Assembly (NCBI GenBank): GCA_024742285.1
Contig: JANSYR010000014.1
Span: 1 to 64,000, forward strand
Length of the DNA: 64,000 nucleotides
Origin: a bacterium
GTDB lineage: Bacteria; Myxococcota_A; UBA9160; UBA4427
Direction: 5' to 3'
Made by a program: the position numbers and the translations under genes. Position 1 is the first letter of the stretch. Each line of letters begins with the position of its first letter. Shown here piece by piece: positions 18,236 through 27,220 of the stretch. The notes beneath the pieces are model-generated. The model saw only the letters and a program-made list of their open reading frames with translations. It was not told the DNA's origin and did not search any database.

Positions 18236-19144
18236 TTACTCGGAGGCCTTCTCGAGCCCCAGCTTCTCGTCGAGCTTCAGGACCCGGAGGGCGTTGTCGC
18301 GCAGGAACTTCGGCCAGACCGGGTCCTTGAACGGATTGAACTCCCGCATCTCGGTGAACTGACGTTCCAGGGAGATGCCGGCGGGGAAGTAGCCGCAGTA
18401 GAGGATCTTGTCCGCACCGCGGGTGTTCGCGTACTTCACGATCTCTTCGGGGTAGTGCTTCGGCGCGAAGGCACTCGTGCAGTAGTGGAGGCCCGGCCAC
18501 TTGAGCATGAGCTTCATCGCGAGCTTCTCCCAGGGCTCGCAGCCGTGACGGGTCACGAGGGTGAGCTCGGGGAAGTCGTAACAGACGCGGTCGAGGTGCT
18601 CGACGTGTTGCGGGTAGCTGGGCATGCGGGGGCCGACGATCCCGGCGTTCATGAAGAGCGGGAGGTCGAGCTCGACGCACGTCGCGTAGAGCGGGTACAT
18701 CTTCGGATCGCAGATCGGCACCTGCGGAAACTGGCCGCACGGGAAGCAACCGACGGCGACGATGTCGTGCTCGGCCTTGGCTTCCTTGATCTGGCGGACG
18801 GTGCCCATCACGTCGTTCGTGTTGGTGGCTTCCATCGTGAGCACGAAGCGGTCGGGATGGCGCTTCTTCGCCTCGATGCCGTTGTCGGAGAGACTGCACA
18901 TTCCGACCTGGACGCCCCAATTGTCCATCTCGGCGAGGGTCCACTCGACCACGTCCGTGTCGGGGGGGACGATGTCGGGCACGTTCTTGAACATGTACTC
19001 CGCCGGGAACTCCATCTGGTCCAGCGTTTCCTTGTCCTTGTAGAGCGGGCGCATGAACTCGTACGCCGCCTTCTTCTTCTCGACGTCCGTGTAGGGGAAG
19101 CCTACGCCGCAGTCGATGATGCCGATGTCGTCGGGAAAACCCAT
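18236..19144 (-). CDS. Amidohydrolase-2-like TIM-barrel protein lacking the usual metal ligands
   Basis: A 302-residue protein of the ACMSD-like amidohydrolase group by overall pattern: IIDCGVGFPY at the start, TRHGCEPW in the middle, DKILYCGYFPAGISLERQ near the end. The first-strand HxH motif is replaced by CGVGF, and the usual late Asp (as in GSDYP) is replaced by YCGYFP. One conserved His (TRHG) remains. It may be a metal-free or differently liganded enzyme, or a non-catalytic partner. GGAGG four bases before ATG supports the start. It leads the operon with the dioxygenase and cytochrome fusion. Confidence 0.85.
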   Translation of the reverse strand: MGFPDDIGIIDCGVGFPYTDVEKKKAAYEFMRPLYKDKETLDQMEFPAEYMFKNVPDIVPPDTDVVEWTLAEMDNWGVQVGMCSLSDNGIEAKKRHPDRFVLTMEATNTNDVMGTVRQIKEAKAEHDIVAVGCFPCGQFPQVPICDPKMYPLYATCVELDLPLFMNAGIVGPRMPSYPQHVEHLDRVCYDFPELTLVTRHGCEPWEKLAMKLMLKWPGLHYCTSAFAPKHYPEEIVKYANTRGADKILYCGYFPAGISLERQFTEMREFNPFKDPVWPKFLRDNALRVLKLDEKLGLEKASE

Positions 19145-19211
19145 GTCGCCTCCGAGTGGGACGTTCGATTGTGTCGCGTTTGCGGCGGGGCCGCCAAGCG
19201 GCCCGGTGGCG

Positions 19212-19673
19212 TCAACGCGGCAGCAGCTCGTAGAGCCAGACCTCGTCGTATCGGCGCGGATCGCGCCGGAAGAACGACTGGGAGGTCCACGCCTCGGCGA
19301 AGCGCTCGAGCTCGGCGCCGTCCTCCACGCGCCGGGCGCGCAGGTCGTAGAGGCGTTCCTCGAGGCGGAGACGCACGCGCGGATCGTCGGCGATGTGCGT
19401 GGCCCACCGGGTCTCGGTTCCCCCCGCGTTGATGTAGATCCGGCCGTCGAGGACCGTGTACGCGAGGTTCACGCTGTAGGGCTCGGCCGGGTTGGTCTCG
19501 AGCTGGATCGTTCCGGCCTCGCCGGCGAAGCGCCAGTCGCCGGGCGTCTCGGCGACCTCGCCCGACAGGCGACCGCCGGGCAGCAGGCCGGCGGGACCCC
19601 CTTCGCCACCGCAGCCGATGGGCGCGAGCAGTACGAGAAAGGGGGCGAGAAGAATGAACAGGGCAGGGCGCAT
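19212..19673 (-). CDS. Small lipoprotein with a flavin-binding split-barrel-like domain
   Basis: A 153-residue predicted lipoprotein with lipobox PIGCGG after a 19-residue signal. The remainder (GTIQLETNPAEPYSVNLAY, GRIYINAGGTETRWATHI, DDPRVRLRL) resembles the beta-barrel of deazaflavin/FMN nitroreductase-like proteins, ending in an aromatic-rich tail. GGAGG lies 10 bases before the ATG. The cofactor and role are uncertain. It follows the cyclophilin gene on the same strand after 98 bp. Confidence 0.65.
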   Translation of the reverse strand: MRPALFILLAPFLVLLAPIGCGGEGGPAGLLPGGRLSGEVAETPGDWRFAGEAGTIQLETNPAEPYSVNLAYTVLDGRIYINAGGTETRWATHIADDPRVRLRLEERLYDLRARRVEDGAELERFAEAWTSQSFFRRDPRRYDEVWLYELLPR

Positions 19674-19771
19674 CGGTTCGGGACCTCCGTCGAGAGCGAG
19701 CCCCGAGTGTACGCCCTGCGAGGGGGCTCGCGTCCCGGCGCTTCGGCCTTCGCCGCGCCCCGATGGGCGCG

Positions 19772-20485
19772 CTACTCGACGATGCGCGCGCTCTTCAGGT
19801 AGTCGAGCTTCGGGAACTGCTTCTTCAGGTAGGCGTTGCCCTGGGCGGTGATCTGACGCTGGTTGGGGCCGGGACCGCGGGGGCCGCCTTCGCCGACCGC
19901 AAAGATCGAATCGACGATGTCCATGCCCTCGACGACCTGGGCGAAGGGCGCGAAGCCCTGCCGATCGAGTCCCTTGTTGTCGACCAGGTTGATGAAGAGC
20001 TGCGTCGTCCGCGAGTTCCGCTGGTTGCGCTTCGCGAAAGTGACGTAGCCACGCAGGTTCGACTGTTTGACCGGGTCGTCCTTGATCGCGCGTCGATTCC
20101 AGACGCGGGTCACGCGCGGATCGCCGTGAAGGCCGAACTGGGCCATGAAGCCCTGGATGACCCGGAAGAAGGCGATGTCTTCGTAGTAGCCGATCTTCAC
20201 CAGGTTGTAGAAGCGATCGACGCCGTTCGGTGACCACTCGCGGTGGACCTCGAGGACGATCTTCCCTTTCGTCGTGTCGAACTCGACCTTGAACTTCTCC
20301 GGCGCGGTCTCGGTCGCGTTGGTGGTCACGCGCGTCAGGTCTTCGTCCGAGAGCCTGTGCGGTGCCGGCGCTTCGGGCTTCTTCCCGGACTCCCCGGCTT
20401 CGTGGTGGCCGGCCGAGGCCGGAAGCGAGAGGAGGGCGATCGCGGCGAGGGCGAGGGCGCAGGCGATGACGGGACGACGGGACAT
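19772..20485 (-). CDS. Periplasmic cyclophilin-type peptidyl-prolyl isomerase
   Basis: A 237-residue protein with a signal peptide (cleavage near PASA-GHH) and a cyclophilin domain from about residue 65. It would catalyse proline isomerisation on secreted proteins. Signature segments include FFRVIQGFMAQFG, the NSRTTQLFINLVDN block and GFAPFAQVVEGMDIVDSIF. A glycine/proline-rich insert (GEGGPRGPGPNQ) precedes the last strand, as in several bacterial family members. ATG at 20485 has GGAGG upstream. Confidence 0.93.
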   Translation of the reverse strand: MSRRPVIACALALAAIALLSLPASAGHHEAGESGKKPEAPAPHRLSDEDLTRVTTNATETAPEKFKVEFDTTKGKIVLEVHREWSPNGVDRFYNLVKIGYYEDIAFFRVIQGFMAQFGLHGDPRVTRVWNRRAIKDDPVKQSNLRGYVTFAKRNQRNSRTTQLFINLVDNKGLDRQGFAPFAQVVEGMDIVDSIFAVGEGGPRGPGPNQRQITAQGNAYLKKQFPKLDYLKSARIVE

Positions 20486-20700
20486 GCGGATGGAACCTCC
20501 GGTCTTCGGATCGGGATGGAGCGGCCGGGCCGCTCGAGGCGTGCGACGAATCTACCGAATCGTCCCGTTCCATGGCGAACTGGACCGCTTTCGGGCGGCC
20601 GGCGCTCGGGGCGAGCCGCGCCGGACCTCTCGTCGTGTGACATTGACACCGCGTCGACGACTGACCTACCCAACGCGTTGCACCACAGGAGAACACTTCC

Positions 20701-22167
20701 ATGGCGGACGGCGCTCGCACGCGCGAAGACCTTCGGATCACGATCATGGGCGCCGGCCCCGGCGGCCTCTGCATGGCGATCAAGCTGCGCGAAGCCGGAT
20801 TCGAGAACTTCACGATCGTGGAGAAGGGCGACCAGATCGGCGGGACCTGGAACTGGAATCGCTATCCCGGCTGCGCCTGCGACATCCCGTCCCACCTCTA
20901 TTCCTTCTCCTTCGACGTGAAGCCCGACTGGTCGCGGCCGTACGCGCCCCAGCCCGAGATCCTCGAATACCTCGAAGGCATCGCCGAGAAGTACGGGATC
21001 CTGCCCTTCTGCCGTTTCGGTCAGGGCGTGGAGCGAGCGAACTGGGACGACGGGACGTCGACCTGGACGGTCACCCTCGCCGATGGGTCGAAGCTCGAGT
21101 CGGACGTCCTGGTGAGTGCGATCGGCATGTTCAACTCGATCGTGATGCCCGACATCCCGGGCCTCGACGAATTCGAGGGCACCGTGTTCCATTCCTCGCG
21201 CTGGGACTGGGAGCACTCCCTCGAAGGCGAGACCGTCGGTGTGATCGGCTCCGCAGCGAGTGCGGTCCAGCTCGTGCCCGAGATCGTGAAAGAGGCCGGG
21301 CAGGTCCACATGTTCCAACGCACGGCCAACTGGGTCCTTCCCAAGGAGGACGACCCGTACACCGAGGAGCAGCTCGAGCACTTCCGCAACGACCCGAGCG
21401 CGGCCGCGGAGGTTCGACAGACGATCTTCGACGGGATCGAGACCGGGCAGGCCTTCTACGACCGCGCGGTACGGGAAGAGACCCAGAAGGTCGTGCTCGA
21501 CGCGCTGGCCGTCGTCGAGGATCCCGAGGTCCGCGAGAAGCTGGTGCCGACCCACGAGTGGGGCTGCAAGCGACCGCTCTTCTCGAACGACTACTACGCC
21601 GCCTTCAACCGCGAGAACCTCGAGCTCGTGACCGAGGGGATCGAGCGGATCACGAAGGACGGCGTCGTCACCGCCGACGGTCGCGAGCGGAGGCTCGACA
21701 CCCTCGTCCTGGCGACGGGCTTCTCGTCGATCGAGTACCTGTCGGCGATTTCGGTGACCGGTCGTGGCGGTCTCGATCTCGAGGACGCCTGGTCCGACGG
21801 GGCCGTCGCCTACCAGGGCGTCACGACTTCGGGCTTCCCCAACCTCTTCATGCTCTACGGACCGAACACGAACCAGGGATCCCTGATCACGATGATCGAA
21901 TGGGAGGTCGATCACGCGGTCGATCACATCGAGCGGATCGTGGAGGAGAACCTCGCCTGGGTCGACGTCCGCGCCGATCTCCAGGCCGCGTACAACGAGC
22001 AGATGCAGAAGGACATCGAGGCGGTGGAGCCGTGGACCGACGGCTGCAACAACTACTACCGCCACGAAAGCGGTCGCGTCGTGACGCAGTGGCCCAAGAA
22101 CATGACGGCCTACCGCGAGCTGATCTCCGAGATCGACCCGGACGCCTTCGAAACGCAGAAGCGCTAG
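20701..22167 (+). CDS. Baeyer-Villiger-type flavin monooxygenase
   Basis: A 488-residue FAD/NADPH enzyme. The FAD Rossmann motif is IMGAGPGGLCMAI near residue 15. The type I BVMO fingerprint FxGxxxHxxxW[PD] is present as FEGTVFHSSRWD (158-169). The NADPH Rossmann motif is GVIGSAASAVQ, in which the usual second glycine is alanine. LYGPNTNQGS near the C-terminus is also typical. It should insert oxygen next to a ketone or oxygenate a soft heteroatom. It is read alone, with a 215-bp upstream region that should hold its promoter, and a Coq4-family gene converges on it from the right. Confidence 0.93.
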   Translation: MADGARTREDLRITIMGAGPGGLCMAIKLREAGFENFTIVEKGDQIGGTWNWNRYPGCACDIPSHLYSFSFDVKPDWSRPYAPQPEILEYLEGIAEKYGILPFCRFGQGVERANWDDGTSTWTVTLADGSKLESDVLVSAIGMFNSIVMPDIPGLDEFEGTVFHSSRWDWEHSLEGETVGVIGSAASAVQLVPEIVKEAGQVHMFQRTANWVLPKEDDPYTEEQLEHFRNDPSAAAEVRQTIFDGIETGQAFYDRAVREETQKVVLDALAVVEDPEVREKLVPTHEWGCKRPLFSNDYYAAFNRENLELVTEGIERITKDGVVTADGRERRLDTLVLATGFSSIEYLSAISVTGRGGLDLEDAWSDGAVAYQGVTTSGFPNLFMLYGPNTNQGSLITMIEWEVDHAVDHIERIVEENLAWVDVRADLQAAYNEQMQKDIEAVEPWTDGCNNYYRHESGRVVTQWPKNMTAYRELISEIDPDAFETQKR

Positions 22168-22237
22168 CGCTGGGATCGTCGCCGGATTCGCCCGAGCGCG
22201 ATCCAGGTTGCCGCTGCGATTCCCGCCAGCAGACTGA

Positions 22238-22996
22238 TCACGATCGAGCCCCCTCGGGCACGAGACCACGACCGGAGGGGGCCTGCACGTACCGGGTGTA
22301 GGTCGGCGGTGATCCCATCCCCAGGATCTCGCGCACCTCGGCGATCGGGCGCGGAAGCAGGGGCGCCCAGTCGACGGTCAGAAGGGGGCGAGTGCGTCGC
22401 CCGCGCTCGTCGGCGAGACGGATCAGCTCGCGGCCGCCCGGTACGCGGCGTCCGATCCCGAACTCGGTGAGGCGACGCAGCCACTCGAAGGATGGACTCC
22501 CGGTCTGGGGCACGCTGAAGGCGATCAGCTGGGCTTCGCCCAGCAGGTCGCGGTGGTAGCCCGTCAGGACGTGCCAGAGATCATGGGAGGCGCGCCCGTG
22601 CTGCTGGAACCGTCGAAAGGCGAGTCCCCGCTCGCCGTGCACTTCCCTCTCGACCGGCGCGACCGCTTCGTCGAGCGCTTCGGTCGAGATGTCTTCGCGT
22701 TGCATGAACTCGAGATAGGTCCGCCCGAGGGAGCCCGAGGGCAGACGGGCGAGCGAAGCGCGGTCCGTCAGAAGGTCGAAGAGCGAGGGCGCGCCCTCCG
22801 CGATCGCACGTCCGACCGGTTCTTCGAGGAAGGACCGGTAGCGCTCTTCCGTGTTCTCCCGATCGAAATGCATCACGAGGTGGGCGCCGTGGGCGGTCTG
22901 TTCCGGATCCCGCGCGATCGCCACGAGGGACCGAATCAGCCCACGCAGCCGACGGAGGCGGGAGCGGAAATCGGTTCGGTTCGGATCCTGGGCCAT
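22238..22996 (-). CDS. Coq4-family protein (first of two in the window)
   Basis: A 252-residue soluble protein related to ubiquinone biosynthesis protein Coq4. The family metal site HDxxH-x11-E is intact (H138, D139, H142, E154 in RASHDLWHVLTG then LLGE). The preceding SLGRTYLEFM matches the family's helical core. Coq4 proteins act on the quinone ring precursor in the C1 decarboxylation/hydroxylation step; a bacterial paralogue may act on another prenylated substrate. AAGGAG six bases before the ATG at 22996 fixes the start. It converges on the BVMO gene. Confidence 0.85.
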   Translation of the reverse strand: MAQDPNRTDFRSRLRRLRGLIRSLVAIARDPEQTAHGAHLVMHFDRENTEERYRSFLEEPVGRAIAEGAPSLFDLLTDRASLARLPSGSLGRTYLEFMQREDISTEALDEAVAPVEREVHGERGLAFRRFQQHGRASHDLWHVLTGYHRDLLGEAQLIAFSVPQTGSPSFEWLRRLTEFGIGRRVPGGRELIRLADERGRRTRPLLTVDWAPLLPRPIAEVREILGMGSPPTYTRYVQAPSGRGLVPEGARS

Positions 22997-23193
22997 CGAA
23001 GACTCCTTCTCGGCGGGCACGTCGCGAGCATCGGTCGATCGGCTCGCGACGCCTTGTCCGGCGCGGTCTCGATCGATGTCCGAAAGGGCCACGGCCCTTG
23101 TCCTCCGCGGCCACCGCCTGGCCGGATCGGCAAGGTCGCTTCGCCCTCGTTCTCGGGAACTTTGCGGGCGCGGAGCGGCACGGATAGCTTGCC

Positions 23194-24234
23194 ATGGTGG
23201 TCGACCGCGCTGAAACGATCCGGCCCGAGTCGGGGCAGACCTGTGCGATTCGCACGCTGTCGACCCTCGTCTCCGCGCTCGATCGGTGGAACGTCGACGT
23301 CGATGCGGTGCTGGCCACCGCGGGCCTCGCAGTCGACGAGATCGACGATTGGGAGAGGCGCATCACCGTCACTCAGTACGTGACCGTCTGGCGCGCCGCG
23401 CACGGGGCGACCGGTGACGACGCGATCGGTCTCCACGTGCTGGAGGGCTTCGACCTTCAGGACGTGCTCAGCAACATCGTCTACATCGCCTCTTCCAGCG
23501 CGACGCCGAGAGAGGCCTTCGAACGCGTCTCGCCCTTCATCCGCCAGCACCACACCGGCATGCGGGTGGACCTCTTCGAGGACGCGGGTCGGACCTTCTG
23601 TCGGATGGACGCTTCCTGCTGGGCCGGCGAGCGGATGCTCGTCGACCATTTCGTGGGCCTGATGGTCAAGATCGCACCCCACGTCGTCGGGGCGCAGCGC
23701 CTCGAGGAAGTCTGGTTCCGTCACGCGGAGCCCGCGTATGGCGACGAGTACGCGCGGATCCTCGACGCGACGGTTCGTTTCGACATGCCTCACGACGCGG
23801 TGGTCGGTCTTCCCGCCGATCTCGACCGGCCGCTGCCGCGGGCCGACGAAGTGCTCTGCACGATGCTGGAGCGACAGGCGGCCGACGCGCTCGAGCGGCT
23901 GCCCCGGATCTCGACCTTCGCGAGCTCGGTGCGCGCGCGGATCGAGTCGCTGCTCTCGACGGGCGACCTGACGGCGGAGCGCGTGGCGGACTCGCTCGGT
24001 CTCTCGGCACGCACGCTAAGGCGCCGACTCCGGGACGAAGGCGTGACCTACCAGGCCCTGCTCGACGGGGTCCGCTGCGAGCGGGCCCGCGCGGCGCTCG
24101 CCCGGCCCGGGGCCTCGGTCGGGGAGGTCGCGTTCGAGCTCGGGTTCTCCGATACCTCGGCTTTCCACAAGGCCTTCCGTCGCTGGACCGGCCAACGGCC
24201 GAGTGACGTCGCGGCAGAGGCGAGCGAGCCGTAG
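23194..24234 (+). CDS. AraC-family transcriptional regulator
   Basis: A 346-residue regulator with an N-terminal arabinose-binding-like sensor domain of the OruR/ArgR type (residues about 20-210) and a C-terminal AraC DNA-binding domain (about 245-340). The two helix-turn-helix segments are TAERVADSLGLSARTLRRRL and VGEVAFELGFSDTSAFHKAF, followed by the family ending FRRWTGQRPSD. It is transcribed away from the Coq4 gene across about 200 bp and precedes a cupin gene by 63 bp; either could be its target. Confidence 0.92.
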   Translation: MVVDRAETIRPESGQTCAIRTLSTLVSALDRWNVDVDAVLATAGLAVDEIDDWERRITVTQYVTVWRAAHGATGDDAIGLHVLEGFDLQDVLSNIVYIASSSATPREAFERVSPFIRQHHTGMRVDLFEDAGRTFCRMDASCWAGERMLVDHFVGLMVKIAPHVVGAQRLEEVWFRHAEPAYGDEYARILDATVRFDMPHDAVVGLPADLDRPLPRADEVLCTMLERQAADALERLPRISTFASSVRARIESLLSTGDLTAERVADSLGLSARTLRRRLRDEGVTYQALLDGVRCERARAALARPGASVGEVAFELGFSDTSAFHKAFRRWTGQRPSDVAAEASEP

Positions 24235-24297
24235 CCGTGCCACGCTCTCCTTCGTCCGCCGAAGCGCGCCGCGGACGGCGCAGGAGGATTCCGACCC

Positions 24298-24708
24298 ATG
24301 CCCATCGATCCCGGCCCCCACGATCTCGACCGCTTGCGCCCGATTCTCGCGCCCGACGGGAACGCGACCCTCCACGAGACGTCCCCGGACTTCTATCAGA
24401 AGCTCGACGACGAGTTTCCGACGTTCAAGGGTCATCATCTCATCCAGAAATTCGACTTCGATTCGCCCTGGCCGACCTGGGAAATGCACCCGGAGGCCGA
24501 CGAATTCGTGTACCTCCTCTCAGGAGACGTGGAGTTCCGGGTCAAGGCGCCCGGGGCGTCCGAGACGAGGATCCGCGTTTCGAAGCCCGGGTGTTACGTG
24601 ATGGTGCCGCGCGGGCATTGGCATACCGCGGAGCCGCTTCAGCCGACGTCGATGCTCTTCGTCACGGCCGGAGAGGGCACCCGGAACGAAATCGAGCCCC
24701 CCGAGTAG
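24298..24708 (+). CDS. Small single-domain cupin protein
   Basis: A 136-residue beta-barrel protein. Cupin motif 1 is EMHPEADEFVYLLSGDVEFRV, with His and Glu ligands; motif 2 is GCYVMVPRGHWHTA. The sequence resembles small cupins related to 3-hydroxyanthranilate dioxygenase or ectoine synthase, but the exact group is unclear. A strong AGGAGG precedes the ATG. It probably binds a transition metal and acts as a dioxygenase, isomerase or sensor. Confidence 0.85.
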   Translation: MPIDPGPHDLDRLRPILAPDGNATLHETSPDFYQKLDDEFPTFKGHHLIQKFDFDSPWPTWEMHPEADEFVYLLSGDVEFRVKAPGASETRIRVSKPGCYVMVPRGHWHTAEPLQPTSMLFVTAGEGTRNEIEPPE

Positions 24709-24760
24709 CGGCCCCGACCTCGTGTCCGGGAGCGCGCCGCGGGGACGCCAGGAGCGGCCG

Positions 24761-27220
24761 GTGACGAGCGACGACTACGAACACATGGGGGCGTTCTACC
24801 TGGGACGCCCGGTGGACGCGGAGAGCGGCGAGACCCTCCCGGCTCCGCTGCTCTACGACTCGAAGGACCTCACGACCCACGCGGTCCTCCTCGGCATGAC
24901 CGGCAGCGGGAAGACCGGCCTCGCGATCTCGCTCCTCGAGGAGGCGCTGATCGACGGGGTTCCGGTGATCGCGATCGATCCGAAGGGCGACCTGGGCAAC
25001 CTCATGCTCTCGTTCCCGGATCTCGCTCCGTCGGACTTTCGGCCCTGGATCGACGAGGCGGCGGCGGCCCGGGAGGGTGACACGCCGGACGCCTTCGCGG
25101 CGAAGCAGGCGGCCGCCTGGCGAGCGGGCCTGGCCGACTGGGGCCAGTCACCGGATCGGATCGCGCGGCTCGAAGCCGCCGGGGAGCGCGTCCTGTATAC
25201 GCCCGGCAGTCGCGCGGGGACGCCGCTCTCGATGCTGCGGGCCCTCGACGCGCCGCCCGCGGCCCTGCTCGAGGACGAGGAGACCTTCCGCGAGCGGGTC
25301 GAGGCGAGCGTGGCGGGTCTGCTCGGCCTCCTGGGCATCGCCGCGGACCCCCTCCAGAGTCGGGAATCGATCCTGCTCTCGACCCTGGTCGATCGCGCCT
25401 GGCGCGAGGGACGCTCCCTGGATCTCGTCGCGCTGATCCAGCAGATCCAGAAGCCGCCGGTCGAGCGGGTCGGCGTGATGGAGATCGAGACCTTCTTCCC
25501 CGCGGCGGATCGCATGGGGCTGGCGATGCGGCTGAACAACCTGCTCGCGTCGCCCAGCTACGCGGCGTGGATGGAGGGGCAGCCGATGGACGTGTCGGCG
25601 CTGCTTCGTGCGCCCGACGGAAGGCCACGGCTCTCGATCATCTCGATCGCCCATCTCGGCGAAGCGGAGCGCATGTTTGTCGTCACGCGGCTGCTCACCG
25701 AGATCGTCTCCTGGATGCGCACGCAGTCCGGCTCGCCTTCGCTTCGTGCGCTCGTCTACATGGACGAGGTCTTCGGCTATTTCCCGCCGACGGAGAATCC
25801 GCCGTGCAAGCGGCCGATGCTGACGCTCCTGAAGCAGGCGAGGGCCTACGGCGTGGGCTGCGTCCTCGCGACCCAGAATCCGGTCGACCTCGACTACAAG
25901 GGGCTCTCGAACTGCGGGACGTGGTTCCTGGGCCGGCTGCAGACCGAGCGCGACAAAGCGCGGGTGATCGACGGGCTCGAGAGCGCCGCGAGTGGCGTCG
26001 CCGCGCGCATGGATCGCGCGACGCTCGACCGGACCCTGTCCGGTCTCGCGCCGCGGACCTTCGTCGTGAACAACGTGCACGAGGACGAACCGGTCCTGAT
26101 GAAGTCGCGCTGGGCGCTTTCCTATCTGGCGGGGCCGCTCTCGCGGGCGCAGATCAAGCAGCTCGGGGAAGCGCAGCCGCCTCCGTCGCCGCCGCCCGTC
26201 GCTTCTGCGGTGGAGGCCGCGGCGAAGACGTCGGCCCCCGACGCGGCGCCCGAAGCGGCACGGGTCGTGCTCCCGGCGTCGGCCAACGAGTCCGTATTGC
26301 CGATCGCCGAGCCGCTCGCCCCGGGCGATCGCGTCGTGTACCGACCGGTCCTGCTCACGCGCGTGTCGGCCCACTACGCCAACGCGCGAGCCGGGGTCGA
26401 CGAGTGGACGAAGGTCGTGCTCGCAGCGCCGCTCGCGAGCGACCTCGAGGGCGCACCCTGGGAGGGGGCCGACCGACTCGTCGGATGGCCCGAGCTCGAC
26501 GAGACGCCGCGCGAGGGCGCAGCCTTCGGCGCGGTGCCTGCGGCGGCGGAGCGGGAGAAGAGCTTCACGCGGTGGGCCAAGCAGGCGAAGACGGCGGTCT
26601 ACCGCGATCACCCGATCTCGCTCTTCAAGTCGAAGAAGCCGAAGGCGGTCTCCGCGATCGGCGAGAGCGAGGGGGCATTTCTCGGCCGCCTCGCGGACCT
26701 GCGTCGAGAAGGCCGCGAGGCCGAGCTCGAGAAGCTGCGCAAGAAATACGCACCGAAGCTCGCGCGGCTCCAGGAGAAGATCGATCGCGCCGTCGAGCGG
26801 GTCGCGCGCGAAGAGGAGCAGTACGAGGATCGTCGGAACCAGACCATGGTCTCCGGCCTCGCGACCGTCGTGGGGGCGCTCTTCGGTCGCAAGCTCGCGA
26901 GCGTCGGCAACGTCCGCCGCGCCGCGAGCACCGCGAAGAACGTGAGCCGGACCCAGCGCGAGCGCGGGGACATCGCCCGCGCCGAGGCGCGCGTCGAGGA
27001 GTACCAGCAGGAGCTGGCCGATCTCGACGCCGACTTCCAGGAAGCGTTGGCCGAGGCGGAGGATCGCGCGGCCGACTTCGAGCCCGAGGTCGAGTCGCTG
27101 CGCATCAACACGAAGAAGGCCGACCTCGACGTCGAGCGGATCGCGCTGGTCTGGGTGCCCTTCCGATCTTCGGCGGACGGATTCCCGGAGCCACTGGCCC
27201 GGCTCGAGAAGATCGAGTGA
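24761..27220 (+). CDS. HerA-like ATPase with C-terminal coiled coil
   Basis: An 819-residue ATP-binding protein of the HerA/FtsK superfamily. Walker A is GMTGSGKTG (about residues 45-53), ALVYMDEVFGY (about 330) is Walker B, and ATQNPVDLDYKGL follows as in HerA relatives. An Ala/Pro linker near 485-520 leads to an unassigned domain and a charged coiled-coil region (about 640-780). It may translocate DNA or another polymer; no nuclease such as NurA is adjacent. The GTG at 24761 has AGGAG at good spacing; an in-frame GTG at 24722 would add 13 residues. Its stop overlaps the DUF3465 gene as GTGA. Confidence 0.87.
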   Translation: MTSDDYEHMGAFYLGRPVDAESGETLPAPLLYDSKDLTTHAVLLGMTGSGKTGLAISLLEEALIDGVPVIAIDPKGDLGNLMLSFPDLAPSDFRPWIDEAAAAREGDTPDAFAAKQAAAWRAGLADWGQSPDRIARLEAAGERVLYTPGSRAGTPLSMLRALDAPPAALLEDEETFRERVEASVAGLLGLLGIAADPLQSRESILLSTLVDRAWREGRSLDLVALIQQIQKPPVERVGVMEIETFFPAADRMGLAMRLNNLLASPSYAAWMEGQPMDVSALLRAPDGRPRLSIISIAHLGEAERMFVVTRLLTEIVSWMRTQSGSPSLRALVYMDEVFGYFPPTENPPCKRPMLTLLKQARAYGVGCVLATQNPVDLDYKGLSNCGTWFLGRLQTERDKARVIDGLESAASGVAARMDRATLDRTLSGLAPRTFVVNNVHEDEPVLMKSRWALSYLAGPLSRAQIKQLGEAQPPPSPPPVASAVEAAAKTSAPDAAPEAARVVLPASANESVLPIAEPLAPGDRVVYRPVLLTRVSAHYANARAGVDEWTKVVLAAPLASDLEGAPWEGADRLVGWPELDETPREGAAFGAVPAAAEREKSFTRWAKQAKTAVYRDHPISLFKSKKPKAVSAIGESEGAFLGRLADLRREGREAELEKLRKKYAPKLARLQEKIDRAVERVAREEEQYEDRRNQTMVSGLATVVGALFGRKLASVGNVRRAASTAKNVSRTQRERGDIARAEARVEEYQQELADLDADFQEALAEAEDRAADFEPEVESLRINTKKADLDVERIALVWVPFRSSADGFPEPLARLEKIE

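Noticed and set aside
14039-19432. An open frame of nearly 1800 codons on the + strand across the cytochrome fusion, TauD and amidohydrolase genes
   Set aside because: It is a low-complexity Asp/Glu/Val/Arg translation antisense to three genes with clear motifs and ribosome sites. Long antisense frames are a side effect of codon bias here.
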